8,604 bases of DNA from an uncultured Ruminococcus sp. (GTDB lineage: Bacteria > Bacillota_A > Clostridia > Oscillospirales > Ruminococcaceae), in assembly GCA_937880065.1 (NCBI GenBank), contig CALFMA010000076.1, positions 1-8,604 of the forward strand. The letters are read 5' to 3'. Shown here in pieces: positions 1-6,264 of this stretch; the first letter of the stretch is position 1, and each line of letters opens with the position of its first letter. A program made the translations under genes and the position numbers. The notes beneath the pieces are model-generated. The model did no database searches, had not been told where the DNA came from, and saw nothing but the letters and a program-made list of their open reading frames with translations.

Positions 1-36
1 ACAGAGAAGCCTACAGAGAAGCCTACAGAGAAGCCT
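1..36 (+). repeat. Three perfect 12-nt tandem repeats encoding TEKP linker
   Basis: The unit acagagaagcct occurs three times without a mismatch and continues into aca aca gat cct. It keeps the reading frame and encodes Thr-Glu-Lys-Pro. The window starts inside the array, so its true copy number is unknown. It serves as an extended linker ahead of the dockerin, and perfect DNA identity makes copy-number change by slippage likely. Confidence 0.9.
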
Positions 37-303
37 ACAACAGATCCTAAAGATGTACTCTGGGGTGACGCTAACTGCGACGGCAAGGTAACAATCGCTG
101 ACGCTGCTGCTATCTTCCAGCACCTCGCTAACGGCGATAAGTACACAATCTCTGCTGAGGGTAAGGCTAACGCTGACGTTATCGACAACGGTAAGGGTCT
201 TACAGTTGCTGACGGTCTTGCTATCCAGGCATGCGACGCTGGTCTTATCAAGAATACTGATTTCCCAATGACAGCTGACGAGTACGAGGCTGCTGTAAAG
301 TAA
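1..303 (+). CDS. C-terminal type I dockerin of a secreted cellulosome-type protein (5' end outside window)
   Basis: Frame 1 is open from the first base to the TAA at 301-303, giving the last 100 residues of a larger protein. Residues 1-12 are three TEKP repeats, a hydrophilic linker. Residues 20-83 form a dockerin with two calcium-loop/helix segments. The first loop is canonical, with D23, N25, D27, G28 and D34, followed by the helix AAAIFQHLAN. The second runs from D59 to D71 (key residues D59, D62, N63, D71), one residue longer than the standard 12, followed by GLAIQACDAGLI. Dockerins anchor enzymes or binding proteins to scaffoldin cohesins outside the cell, so the missing N-terminal part probably holds a signal peptide and a catalytic or carbohydrate-binding module; this is inference. 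Codons are strongly biased (15 of 16 Ala are GCT, 6 of 6 Ile ATC, 9 of 10 Lys AAG), unlike the downstream genes, suggesting high expression. A terminator follows, so it is transcribed separately from the next operon. Confidence 0.93.
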   Translation, partial: TEKPTEKPTEKPTTDPKDVLWGDANCDGKVTIADAAAIFQHLANGDKYTISAEGKANADVIDNGKGLTVADGLAIQACDAGLIKNTDFPMTADEYEAAVK

Positions 304-332
304 TTTGTTAATTACTAAAAAATAGCATAATT

Positions 333-359
333 AAAGGGACGCTTCGGCGTCCCTTTTTT
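333..359 (+). terminator. Rho-independent terminator of the dockerin gene
   Basis: The stem gggacgc (336-342) pairs with gcgtccc (347-353) across a TTCG tetraloop closed by C-G, an especially stable loop. It can extend by three A-T pairs (333-335 with 354-356), and a run of six T (354-359) follows. It lies 29 nt after the dockerin stop and ends before the next promoter. In the reverse direction the T run is only three bases, so it is mainly a + strand terminator. Confidence 0.96.
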
Positions 360-384
360 GTGCGTTTTACCAAGAATCTACCCC

Positions 385-413
385 TTGCATTTTCCTGTAA
401 AACGTGGTATAAT
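385..413 (+). promoter_or_regulatory. Sigma-70/SigA-type promoter of the yicC-rlmN operon
   Basis: The -10 box TATAAT (408-413) is a perfect consensus and is preceded by TG one base upstream (405-406), an extended -10. The -35 candidate TTGCAT (385-390) matches consensus only in TTG, but the spacer is exactly 17 nt. Transcription would start near 419-421, giving a leader of about 60 nt before the yicC GTG. It sits just after the upstream terminator and is the only convincing promoter ahead of the nine-gene cluster. Confidence 0.85.
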
Positions 414-427
414 AAAATAGTGTAGTT

Positions 428-445
428 ATGCGTAAATTTACGCAT
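428..445. promoter_or_regulatory. Perfect 18-bp palindrome, candidate operator or leader hairpin
   Basis: The sequence ATGCGTAAATTTACGCAT is identical to its own reverse complement over all 18 bases. It begins 14 nt after the -10 box, about +8 to +25 of the predicted transcript. A dimeric repressor bound here would block early elongation or promoter clearance. In RNA it could fold as a 7-bp stem with an AAUU loop at the 5' end of the message. I do not recognise it as the site of a named regulator. The palindrome is seen directly; its function is inferred. Confidence 0.6.
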
Positions 446-463
446 TGTGTATTAATTTTAACG

Positions 464-478
464 AAAGAGGGCGGTTCG
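464..478 (+). promoter_or_regulatory. Ribosome binding site fixing the GTG start of yicC
   Basis: AAAGAGG (464-470) is a good Shine-Dalgarno sequence 8 nt before the GTG at 479. The alternative in-frame ATG at 428 has no such site and would lie only a few bases into the predicted mRNA. The protein beginning at GTG starts with the family-typical IKSMTGYGR. Confidence 0.85.
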
Positions 479-1357
479 GTGATAAAAAGCATGACTGGCT
501 ATGGCAGGTCACAAATGATAATTAACGGCAGAGATATTCTTGTTGAAATACGCTCTGTAAATCACAGGTACTATGAGTATAATTCCCGTGTTCCGAGAAC
601 ATATAATTACATTGACGAAAAGCTTAAAGCGTTGCTTAAATCGGGCATTTCCCGTGGTAAGGTTGACGTTTCGGTTTCCATAAACAATATCGAGGGCAGA
701 GATACTGAGATTGCTATAAATAAGGGCGTTGCAGATGGCTATGTCAAGGCACTCCGTGGAGTTGCCGATGAGCTTGGGGTTGCCGATGACCTGACGCTTT
801 CAAATCTTATTCGACTTCCCGATGTTTTCATCGTGCAGAAAACTCCCGATGACGAGGACGAAATCTGGAACGATGTTTCAACAGTTGCCAATGAGGCTCT
901 TGAACGCTTTGTGAAAATGCGTGAAACAGAGGGCGAAAAGATGCGTAATGACGTGCTTTCAAAGGCTGATTTCATCGTTGAAATGGTGGGCAAGGTTGAG
1001 GAACTTTCTCCCCAAACTGTTGAAAGCTATCGTGAAAGACTTTACAAGAAGCTGAGCGAAGTGCTGGAGGGCAAGGATATTGACCAGCAGCGAATTCTCA
1101 CAGAAGCCGCTATTTTCGCAGAGAAAATTGCAGTTGATGAGGAAACTGTCCGCCTGAGAAGCCATATTTCACAGCTTCGTGAACTTGTGAATTCCGATGA
1201 AACTATCGGCAGAAAGCTTGATTTTATCGTGCAGGAAATGAACAGAGAGGTCAATACAATCGGCTCAAAGGCTCAGGATTTGAATATCACAAAAATTGTT
1301 GTTGATATGAAAGCCGAACTTGAAAAAATCAGAGAGCAGATTCAGAATATAGAATAA
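479..1357 (+). CDS. yicC: YicC/YloC family endoribonuclease
   Basis: The 292-residue product matches the family's usual length (about 287-291). The N-terminal family signature is [10 protein letters not shown] (residues 2-11), followed by [12 protein letters not shown] (22-33). The C-terminal DUF1732 block holds GRKLDF (244-249), [13 protein letters not shown] (253-265) and the ending [16 protein letters not shown]. Members in Escherichia coli (YicC) and Bacillus subtilis (YloC) are described as endoribonucleases acting in RNA turnover; activity here is inferred from homology. The GTG start at 479 is chosen for the Shine-Dalgarno site and because the first residues then match the family; starting at 428 would add 17 unrelated residues. 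It is the first gene of the operon and stops 1 nt before remA, as in other Firmicutes. Confidence 0.95.
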   Translation: MIKSMTGYGRSQMIINGRDILVEIRSVNHRYYEYNSRVPRTYNYIDEKLKALLKSGISRGKVDVSVSINNIEGRDTEIAINKGVADGYVKALRGVADELGVADDLTLSNLIRLPDVFIVQKTPDDEDEIWNDVSTVANEALERFVKMRETEGEKMRNDVLSKADFIVEMVGKVEELSPQTVESYRERLYKKLSEVLEGKDIDQQRILTEAAIFAEKIAVDEETVRLRSHISQLRELVNSDETIGRKLDFIVQEMNREVNTIGSKAQDLNITKIVVDMKAELEKIREQIQNIE

Positions 1358-1358
1358 T

Positions 1359-1616
1359 ATGAAAATGATAAATATTGGCTACGGAAATATGATTTCCGCA
1401 GAGAGAATTGTAACGGTCATAAGCCCCGAATCCGCCCCCATAAAGCGGCTTATTCAGGAGGCTAAGGACGACGGCAGAGCTATTGATGCTACATATGGCA
1501 GAAAGACAAGAGCAGTTATTGTTATGGACAGCGGACATATCGTCCTTTCGTCCCTTATAACTGAAACTCTTGCTTCAAGAATAAATGAAAACGGAGGTTC
1601 AGAGGCAGATGAATAA
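1359..1616 (+). CDS. remA: RemA-like DNA-binding regulator (DUF370)
   Basis: The 85-residue protein carries the family blocks [14 protein letters not shown] (4-17), [11 protein letters not shown] (22-32), [24 protein letters not shown] (42-65). In Bacillus subtilis RemA is a ring-forming DNA-binding activator of biofilm matrix and osmoprotection genes. Basic residues implicated in DNA binding there appear as R16, R48 and K49 (Arg to Lys at the last, if my alignment is right). The targets in a Ruminococcus-like cell are unknown, so the DNA-binding role is inferred from family and the regulon is not predicted. No good Shine-Dalgarno site precedes the ATG, and the yicC stop is 1 nt upstream, so translation is probably coupled to yicC. 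A second ATG two codons later (1365) is a possible start. Its last 8 nt overlap gmk. Confidence 0.93.
   Translation: MKMINIGYGNMISAERIVTVISPESAPIKRLIQEAKDDGRAIDATYGRKTRAVIVMDSGHIVLSSLITETLASRINENGGSEADE
1593..1605 (+). promoter_or_regulatory. Ribosome binding site deciding the gmk start
   Basis: GGAGG (1593-1597) and AGAGG (1601-1605) lie inside the end of remA, 11 and 3 nt ahead of the ATG at 1609. The earlier in-frame ATG at 1585 lies upstream of both and lacks its own site, so 1609 is preferred. Confidence 0.75.
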
Positions 1617-2214
1617 AGGCAGACTTATTGTATTTTCAGCTCCCTCAGGCTGCGGAAAAGGTACGATGCTGGCTGAAATTTTAAAGGATAATTCCTTTCA
1701 TTGCTCAGTTTCAACAACTACAAGACAGCCGAGAACAGGCGAAATCGACGGTGTGAATTACTTCTTTATCTCAAAGGAGGAATTTGAAAAAAAGGTTTCA
1801 AATGACGAATTTCTTGAGTATGCGGAATACTGCGAAAATTTCTATGGTACTCTGAAAACGGAAGTTGACAGCTATCTCGAAAAGGGGATAAATGTCATTC
1901 TTGAAATTGAAATTCAGGGTGCTATGAAAGTACGTCAGCTTCGTCCTGACGCTCTGTTCGTGTTTATCGCTCCGCCCTCTGTAAATGAGCTTCGCCGCCG
2001 TCTTAATAAGAGAGGCACGGAAACTCAGGAGGTTATAGAAAAGCGTATTGCTGCGGCAATTACCGAATTGCCGTATATGGATAAATATGATTATATAATT
2101 GTTAATGATGCTCTGGAAGATGCTGTAAGCGACTTCTTTGCGGTTATTCGCTCGGAACAGCTTAAAACATCTGCACAGGCTGAATTTATAGAGGAGGTTA
2201 TCAAAAATGCTTAG
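1609..2214 (+). CDS. gmk: Guanylate kinase
   Basis: It phosphorylates GMP to GDP with ATP in the cytoplasm, supplying GTP and dGTP synthesis. With the start at 1609 the protein has 201 residues, close to the usual 200-207. The P-loop [10 protein letters not shown] (10-19) follows a hydrophobic strand. The GMP-binding segment contains S33-V-S-T-T-T-R39-Q-P-R42 and GVNYFF (48-53), then [12 protein letters not shown] (70-81). LEIEIQGA (98-105) is the usual EIDVQGA block with Glu for Asp. The lid arginines are in [11 protein letters not shown] (128-138). The ATG at 1609 overlaps the remA stop by 8 nt. A longer reading from 1585 would add eight residues without homology. The last 8 nt overlap rpoZ. 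In Firmicutes this enzyme is a known target of (p)ppGpp inhibition; that is family knowledge, not visible here. Confidence 0.96.
   Translation: MNKGRLIVFSAPSGCGKGTMLAEILKDNSFHCSVSTTTRQPRTGEIDGVNYFFISKEEFEKKVSNDEFLEYAEYCENFYGTLKTEVDSYLEKGINVILEIEIQGAMKVRQLRPDALFVFIAPPSVNELRRRLNKRGTETQEVIEKRIAAAITELPYMDKYDYIIVNDALEDAVSDFFAVIRSEQLKTSAQAEFIEEVIKNA
2191..2206 (+). promoter_or_regulatory. Strong ribosome binding site of rpoZ
   Basis: GAGGAGG (2191-2197) precedes the rpoZ ATG at 2207 with a 9-nt spacer. It lies within the gmk coding region, so the omega subunit can be translated well despite the overlap. Confidence 0.8.
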
Positions 2215-2410
2215 ACCTGCAGTAAACCAGATAATTTCAAAGAATGAGAGTTGTTACTCCCTCGTAATTGCCGTTGCAAAACGTGCAAGAGAAATTTCAG
2301 AGGAATTGTACAAAAACGGTGAAACTCTCGAGGAAAAGCCCGTTAAGACTGCTGTTGAGGAGCTTGCAAGCGGCAAGAGCAAAATCGTAAGCACTCTCGG
2401 CGAGGAATAA
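2207..2410 (+). CDS. rpoZ: RNA polymerase omega subunit
   Basis: The 67-residue product has the size of Firmicutes omega. It shows the diagnostic N-terminal [10 protein letters not shown], the core SLVIAVAKRAREI (18-30) and the segment KPVKTAVEEL (44-53) followed by ASGK. Omega helps the beta' subunit fold and assembles into RNA polymerase. Its start overlaps gmk by 8 nt (ATGCTTAG), and its stop lies 3 nt before the TTG of priA. In Bacillus subtilis coaBC lies between rpoZ and priA; here there is no room for it. Confidence 0.94.
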   Translation: MLRPAVNQIISKNESCYSLVIAVAKRAREISEELYKNGETLEEKPVKTAVEELASGKSKIVSTLGEE

Positions 2411-2413
2411 TCC
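2402..2413 (+). promoter_or_regulatory. Ribosome binding site supporting the TTG start of priA
   Basis: GAGG (2402-2405) inside the last codons of rpoZ is 8 nt from the TTG at 2414. No in-frame ATG lies near; the next is at M16, inside the conserved N-terminal strand, which would truncate the domain. Confidence 0.7.
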
Positions 2414-4852
2414 TTGATAGCGGAAATTGCTGTCAGCGGCACGGCTTATTCCTTTGATATGCTTTTCAGTTATCGTATCCCACAGGATATGGAGCTGAAA
2501 AGGGGCTGCCGTGTGCTTGTTCCCTTTGGCAGAGGAAATCGGCGTAGAGTCGGCGTTGCAATGGGATTTACCGAGGGTGATGAAAAATCCCTTAAACCTG
2601 TTGCCGCCCTTATTGATTCCGAACCTGTGCTGAATGAGGAGCAGTTGAAGCTGGCGGAGTTTCTTCATGACCGCACTTTCTGTACGTGGTATGACGGAAT
2701 AAAGGCAATGCTCCCACCTGCTATGAGCATAAGTGCAGAGGAAAATTTTCGGCTTTCAAAAAGTTTCAGCGAAACCGATACCCTTTCCGAAAATGCCAAA
2801 AAGCTTTTAGAGGTGCTTGAATCCCTTGAAGATAAGGCAATTTTAACAGAGCTTTTGAAAAATTACATTGCTGAAAATGGCAGGCTCTATGTGGACGAAT
2901 TGCTTGACGCAGGGGCATTGACCTCCGAGAATACTTTTAAACAGGCTGTTGGCGATGCCACGGTGCGAATGATTCGCCTTAGCTATGATTTTCTCTGCAA
3001 TCCCACCGCTTTCCGACTTACTCCAAAGCAGGAAAGGGCAGCGGATTTTCTTCAGGAATGGGGAACTGCATCTGTCAAAGAAGCGGCATATATGTGCGGC
3101 TTTACGGAGTCCGTTTTCAAGCGGCTTGTGGCAAATGGTGCAGCCGAAGAATACGATATGGAACTGCTCAGAGGTGTCGATGACGGCAGCGAGGAGCGAA
3201 TAAATCCCGATTCTACGGTACTTTCAGAGGAACAGCAGAGTGTTCATGACGAAGTTTTCAAGGCGGTTTCAGAAAAAAATGCAGGTGTGTTTCTGCTTCA
3301 CGGTGTTACGGGAAGCGGCAAAACATCGGTTTTTGAAAAGCTTATCCACAATACCGTCAGACTTGGGCGGAGGGCAATGCTCCTTATTCCCGAAATCGGT
3401 CTTACACCGCAGGTTCTGAAAAGATTCAGAGCGCTTTTCGGCGAAAGGGTAGCTGTAATCCACAGCGGATTATCTCTCGGTCAAAGACTTGACGAATACA
3501 AAAGAATAAAACGGGGCGATGCGGATATCATAATCGGTACGAGGAGTGCTGTATTTGCCCCTGCTGATAATATTGGGCTTATTATAATTGACGAGGAGGG
3601 CGAAAGGTCGTATAAATCTGACAGTTCTCCCCGATACCATGCCCACGATGTTGCAAAACAAAGATGTGCATATCACGGTGCAACCCTGCTTTTAGCATCG
3701 GCTACACCCTCAATTGAAAGCTATTATCTGGCGGAAAGGGGAGTTTATAAGCTCCTTGAAATGAAAAACCGCTATAATTCGGCATCTCTGCCCGATGTTT
3801 CAATTGTTGATATGAATTTGGAGCGAATTTCGGGAAATCCTACGGAATTCAGCCAGCAACTGATAGATGAGGTCAATTCAAATCTCAAACGAGGGGAGCA
3901 GAGTATTCTCCTGCTGAACCGACGGGGATTTCACACAATTATAAGCTGTGTTGACTGCTATCAGCCAATTTATTGCCCAAATTGCTCAGTTCCCCTGACA
4001 TATCACCGCAAAAACGGCAAGCTTATGTGCCACTATTGCGGATTTGCACAGGAACCTGCCACCGTATGCCCTGCCTGCGGCTCAAACAGGCTTAAAAGTA
4101 TGGGATTCGGTACGCAAAGGCTTGAAGAAGAACTGAAAATGTTCTTCCCTGCGGCACGTATTCTCCGAATGGACGCAGATACGACTTTTTCCCGATATTC
4201 CTACGAAAAAGGCTTCTCCGAGTTCAAGAACGGCGAATATGATATAATGGTGGGAACTCAGATGATAGGCAAGGGACTTGACTTCCCCAATGTCACTTTG
4301 GTGGGAGTTCTTTCCATTGACAAGGCTCTCTATGCCGGAGATTTCCGAAGCTATGAGCGAACTTTTTCCCTTATAACGCAGGTTGTAGGGCGAGGCGGCC
4401 GTGGTGAACGAAAGGGCAGAGCAGTTTTGCAGACATTTATGCCCGACCACTATATTATGAATTTAGCGGCGGCACAGGATTTCAAGGGATTTTACAACGA
4501 GGAAATCGCCATACGCCGTGCGTTGATTTTTCCGCCTTTGTGCGATATGTGTATTCTCTGCTTTGCAGGCACAGATGAGGAAGAAGTCAGAGGGGGAGCA
4601 GCTGCCGTAATTCAGCTTATGAATACGAAACTCTCCCAATTACAGCCGAAAACTCCTGTTCGTGTTCTCGGACCTGTAAGGGCATCTTATGGCAGACTCA
4701 ACGGAAAATTCCGCTGGAGAATAATTATAAAAATGAAGAATACCGCAGAAATGCGAGGTTTTATCAGCTCACTCCTCACCGAGGGAGCGAAGTTGAAGGA
4801 AATGAAAAAAATTGCCTTCTATGCCGATATTAACGGCGATGTTGGCGTGTAA
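2414..4852 (+). CDS. priA: Primosomal protein N' (PriA), replication-restart helicase
   Basis: This 812-residue protein reloads the replisome at stalled forks by recognising branched DNA and unwinding it 3' to 5'. The N-terminal DNA-binding domain contains the family-typical AYSFDMLFSYRIPQ and GCRVLVPFGR (31-40). A winged-helix-like region of weaker similarity follows. The helicase core has Walker A GVTGSGKT (297-304), motif II DEEGERSYK (393-401) and SATPS (429-433). Eight zinc-binding cysteines lie at C512/C515, C521/C524, C539/C542 and C552/C555. Helicase lobe 2 has GTQMIGKGLDFP (614-625) and QVVGRGGRG (656-664). Motif II usually reads DEEH; here G396 (GGC at 3599-3601) replaces His while the Walker B acidic residues remain, so ATPase activity is expected. 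The TTG start is supported by GAGG at 2402 and gives a full-length family N-terminus. The gene begins 3 nt after rpoZ and ends 12 nt before def. Confidence 0.96.
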   Translation: MIAEIAVSGTAYSFDMLFSYRIPQDMELKRGCRVLVPFGRGNRRRVGVAMGFTEGDEKSLKPVAALIDSEPVLNEEQLKLAEFLHDRTFCTWYDGIKAMLPPAMSISAEENFRLSKSFSETDTLSENAKKLLEVLESLEDKAILTELLKNYIAENGRLYVDELLDAGALTSENTFKQAVGDATVRMIRLSYDFLCNPTAFRLTPKQERAADFLQEWGTASVKEAAYMCGFTESVFKRLVANGAAEEYDMELLRGVDDGSEERINPDSTVLSEEQQSVHDEVFKAVSEKNAGVFLLHGVTGSGKTSVFEKLIHNTVRLGRRAMLLIPEIGLTPQVLKRFRALFGERVAVIHSGLSLGQRLDEYKRIKRGDADIIIGTRSAVFAPADNIGLIIIDEEGERSYKSDSSPRYHAHDVAKQRCAYHGATLLLASATPSIESYYLAERGVYKLLEMKNRYNSASLPDVSIVDMNLERISGNPTEFSQQLIDEVNSNLKRGEQSILLLNRRGFHTIISCVDCYQPIYCPNCSVPLTYHRKNGKLMCHYCGFAQEPATVCPACGSNRLKSMGFGTQRLEEELKMFFPAARILRMDADTTFSRYSYEKGFSEFKNGEYDIMVGTQMIGKGLDFPNVTLVGVLSIDKALYAGDFRSYERTFSLITQVVGRGGRGERKGRAVLQTFMPDHYIMNLAAAQDFKGFYNEEIAIRRALIFPPLCDMCILCFAGTDEEEVRGGAAAVIQLMNTKLSQLQPKTPVRVLGPVRASYGRLNGKFRWRIIIKMKNTAEMRGFISSLLTEGAKLKEMKKIAFYADINGDVGV

Positions 4853-4864
4853 AGAGGATAAAAA

Positions 4865-5326
4865 ATGGCTTACAGAAAAATTTTAACAGATAAAGACGAG
4901 TCACTTCACAAGGTTTGCCGCCCTGTGGAGAAGTTTGATAATAAATTGGCAATTCTTCTCGACGATATGCACGAAACTCTCGAAAAGGCACAGGGCGTAG
5001 GTCTTGCGGCTCCACAGGTCGGAATTTGCAGACGTGTGTTCATCATGCACCTTGACGAGGGCAGAATTGAGGCTATAAATCCCGAAATTCTCACAAAAAG
5101 CGGCAAACAGCGTGTGCAGGAGGGCTGCCTTTCATGTCCTAATGTGTGGGGCTATGTAACTCGTCCCGAAAAGGCTGTTTTGAAGGCTCAGGACAGGGAC
5201 GGAAACTGGTTTACCCGTGAATTTACAGGACTTGGTGCACAGTGCGTATGCCACGAAAATGACCACCTTGACGGTCACGTATTTACTGAAATCGTAGAGG
5301 AATTCTACGTTCCCGAGGAGGGTTAA
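4865..5326 (+). CDS. def: Peptide deformylase
   Basis: It removes the formyl group from the N-terminal methionine of new proteins at the ribosome. The 153-residue length is typical of bacterial deformylases. All three signature motifs are present: GVGLAAPQ (44-51), EGCLS (86-90) and HENDHLDG (130-137). Expected metal ligands are C88, H130 and H134, with E131 as catalytic base and Q51 in the active site. The residue before the HExxH motif is Cys where Gln is the common choice. AGAGGA (4853-4858) directly after the priA stop serves as Shine-Dalgarno. It ends 2 nt before fmt, which encodes the enzyme that adds the formyl group Def removes. Confidence 0.96.
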   Translation: MAYRKILTDKDESLHKVCRPVEKFDNKLAILLDDMHETLEKAQGVGLAAPQVGICRRVFIMHLDEGRIEAINPEILTKSGKQRVQEGCLSCPNVWGYVTRPEKAVLKAQDRDGNWFTREFTGLGAQCVCHENDHLDGHVFTEIVEEFYVPEEG

Positions 5327-5328
5327 TC
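5315..5328 (+). promoter_or_regulatory. Strong ribosome binding site supporting the TTG start of fmt
   Basis: GAGGAGGG (5315-5322), embedded in the last codons of def, is 6 nt from the TTG at 5329. The strength of the site makes up for the rare start codon, and the product begins with the canonical KIVFMGTPDFAVP. Confidence 0.8.
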
Positions 5329-6252
5329 TTGAAAATTGTTTTTATGGGAACTCCCGATTTTGCGGTGCCATGCCTGCGTGTTCTTGCTGAATCAGAACAC
5401 GAGGTTGCAGCTGTTTTCACTCAGCCCGACAAGCCAAAGGGCAGAGGATACAAGATGATTCCTACTCCCGTCAAGGCGGCGGCAGAGGAATACGGCATTG
5501 CTGTATATCAGCCCCTTTCCCTGCGAAAGGGCGAGGACGCTGAAAAATCAATGGAGATTTTGCACAATATTGCTCCCGATTTGATAGTGGTAACAGCTTA
5601 CGGACAGATTCTTCCAAAGGAAATTTTGGAGCTTCCAAAGTATGGCTGTATCAACATTCACGCATCGCTTCTGCCAAAGTACAGGGGTGCTGCTCCCATT
5701 AACTGGGTACTGCTCAACGGCGAAAAGGTAACGGGAGTTACTTCAATGCAGATGAGCGAGGGACTTGATACGGGAGATATGCTTATCAAGAAATCCACGG
5801 AAATAGGCGAAAATGAAACATATTCCGAGCTTTACGGCAGACTTGCAGCTATGGGCGGCGAGGTTCTTGCTGAAACTTTAAAGGCTGTTGAGGAGGGTTC
5901 ACTTTCCCCTGAAAAGCAGGACGATTCCCTCAGCTGCTATTCTCCCATGATTACAAAGGATATGAGCAGCCTTGATTTTACAAAATCAGCAGAGGAAATT
6001 CACAACACAATAAGAGGTGTAAGCGGATTTACAATGATGAACGGCAAGCGTCTTAAAGTATTTTCCTCTGAAATTTCGCACAATATTGCTATGGGCGAGG
6101 CTGGCACAATTGTTGATGCCGATAAGTTTGCGGTAAGCTGTGGTGACGGTGTTGTGCTGTTCACGGAAATTCAGCTTGAGGGTGCAAAGCGTATGAAAAC
6201 CGCTGACTTCCTCCGTGGCAGAAAGCTTGAAAAAGGACTTAAACTGGGTTAA
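5329..6252 (+). CDS. fmt: Methionyl-tRNA formyltransferase
   Basis: It transfers a formyl group from 10-formyltetrahydrofolate to Met-tRNAi, marking it for initiation. The product has 307 residues, near the usual 310-315. The N-terminal formyltransferase domain starts with KIVFMGTPDFAVP (2-14), then TQPDKPKGRG (31-40). The catalytic centre is INIHASLLPKYRGAAPI (108-124) with N109 and H111, and D147 in EGLDTGDML; these correspond to N108, H110 and D146 of the E. coli enzyme. The C-terminal tRNA-binding domain (about 207-307) includes EIHNTIRGVSGF and ends in DFLRGRKLEKGLKLG. The TTG start follows a strong Shine-Dalgarno site. The gene is preceded by def (2 nt gap) and followed after 12 nt by a membrane metallopeptidase. 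Confidence 0.96.
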   Translation: MKIVFMGTPDFAVPCLRVLAESEHEVAAVFTQPDKPKGRGYKMIPTPVKAAAEEYGIAVYQPLSLRKGEDAEKSMEILHNIAPDLIVVTAYGQILPKEILELPKYGCINIHASLLPKYRGAAPINWVLLNGEKVTGVTSMQMSEGLDTGDMLIKKSTEIGENETYSELYGRLAAMGGEVLAETLKAVEEGSLSPEKQDDSLSCYSPMITKDMSSLDFTKSAEEIHNTIRGVSGFTMMNGKRLKVFSSEISHNIAMGEAGTIVDADKFAVSCGDGVVLFTEIQLEGAKRMKTADFLRGRKLEKGLKLG

Positions 6253-6264
6253 CAGGAGAATTGA

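Noticed and set aside
1..36. Short tandem repeats as a possible CRISPR or other non-coding array
   Set aside because: The units are contiguous, only 12 nt long, lack spacers and stay in the dockerin reading frame.
428..478. Extending yicC upstream to the ATG at 428
   Set aside because: This adds 17 residues not found in the family, has no Shine-Dalgarno site, and would start a few bases from the predicted 5' end of the mRNA, within the palindrome.
304..478. Riboswitch or small RNA gene in the intergenic region
   Set aside because: Apart from the terminator, promoter, inverted repeats and ribosome binding site, the leader of about 60 nt is too short for a riboswitch aptamer and no second terminator is present.
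1585..1608. Starting gmk at the ATG at 1585
   Set aside because: The GGAGG lies downstream of this codon, and the extra eight residues do not match guanylate kinases.
4082..4450. 122-codon minus-strand open frame inside priA, and a similar 123-codon one at 2297-2668
   Set aside because: Both are antisense to conserved coding sequence and their translations resemble no known family.
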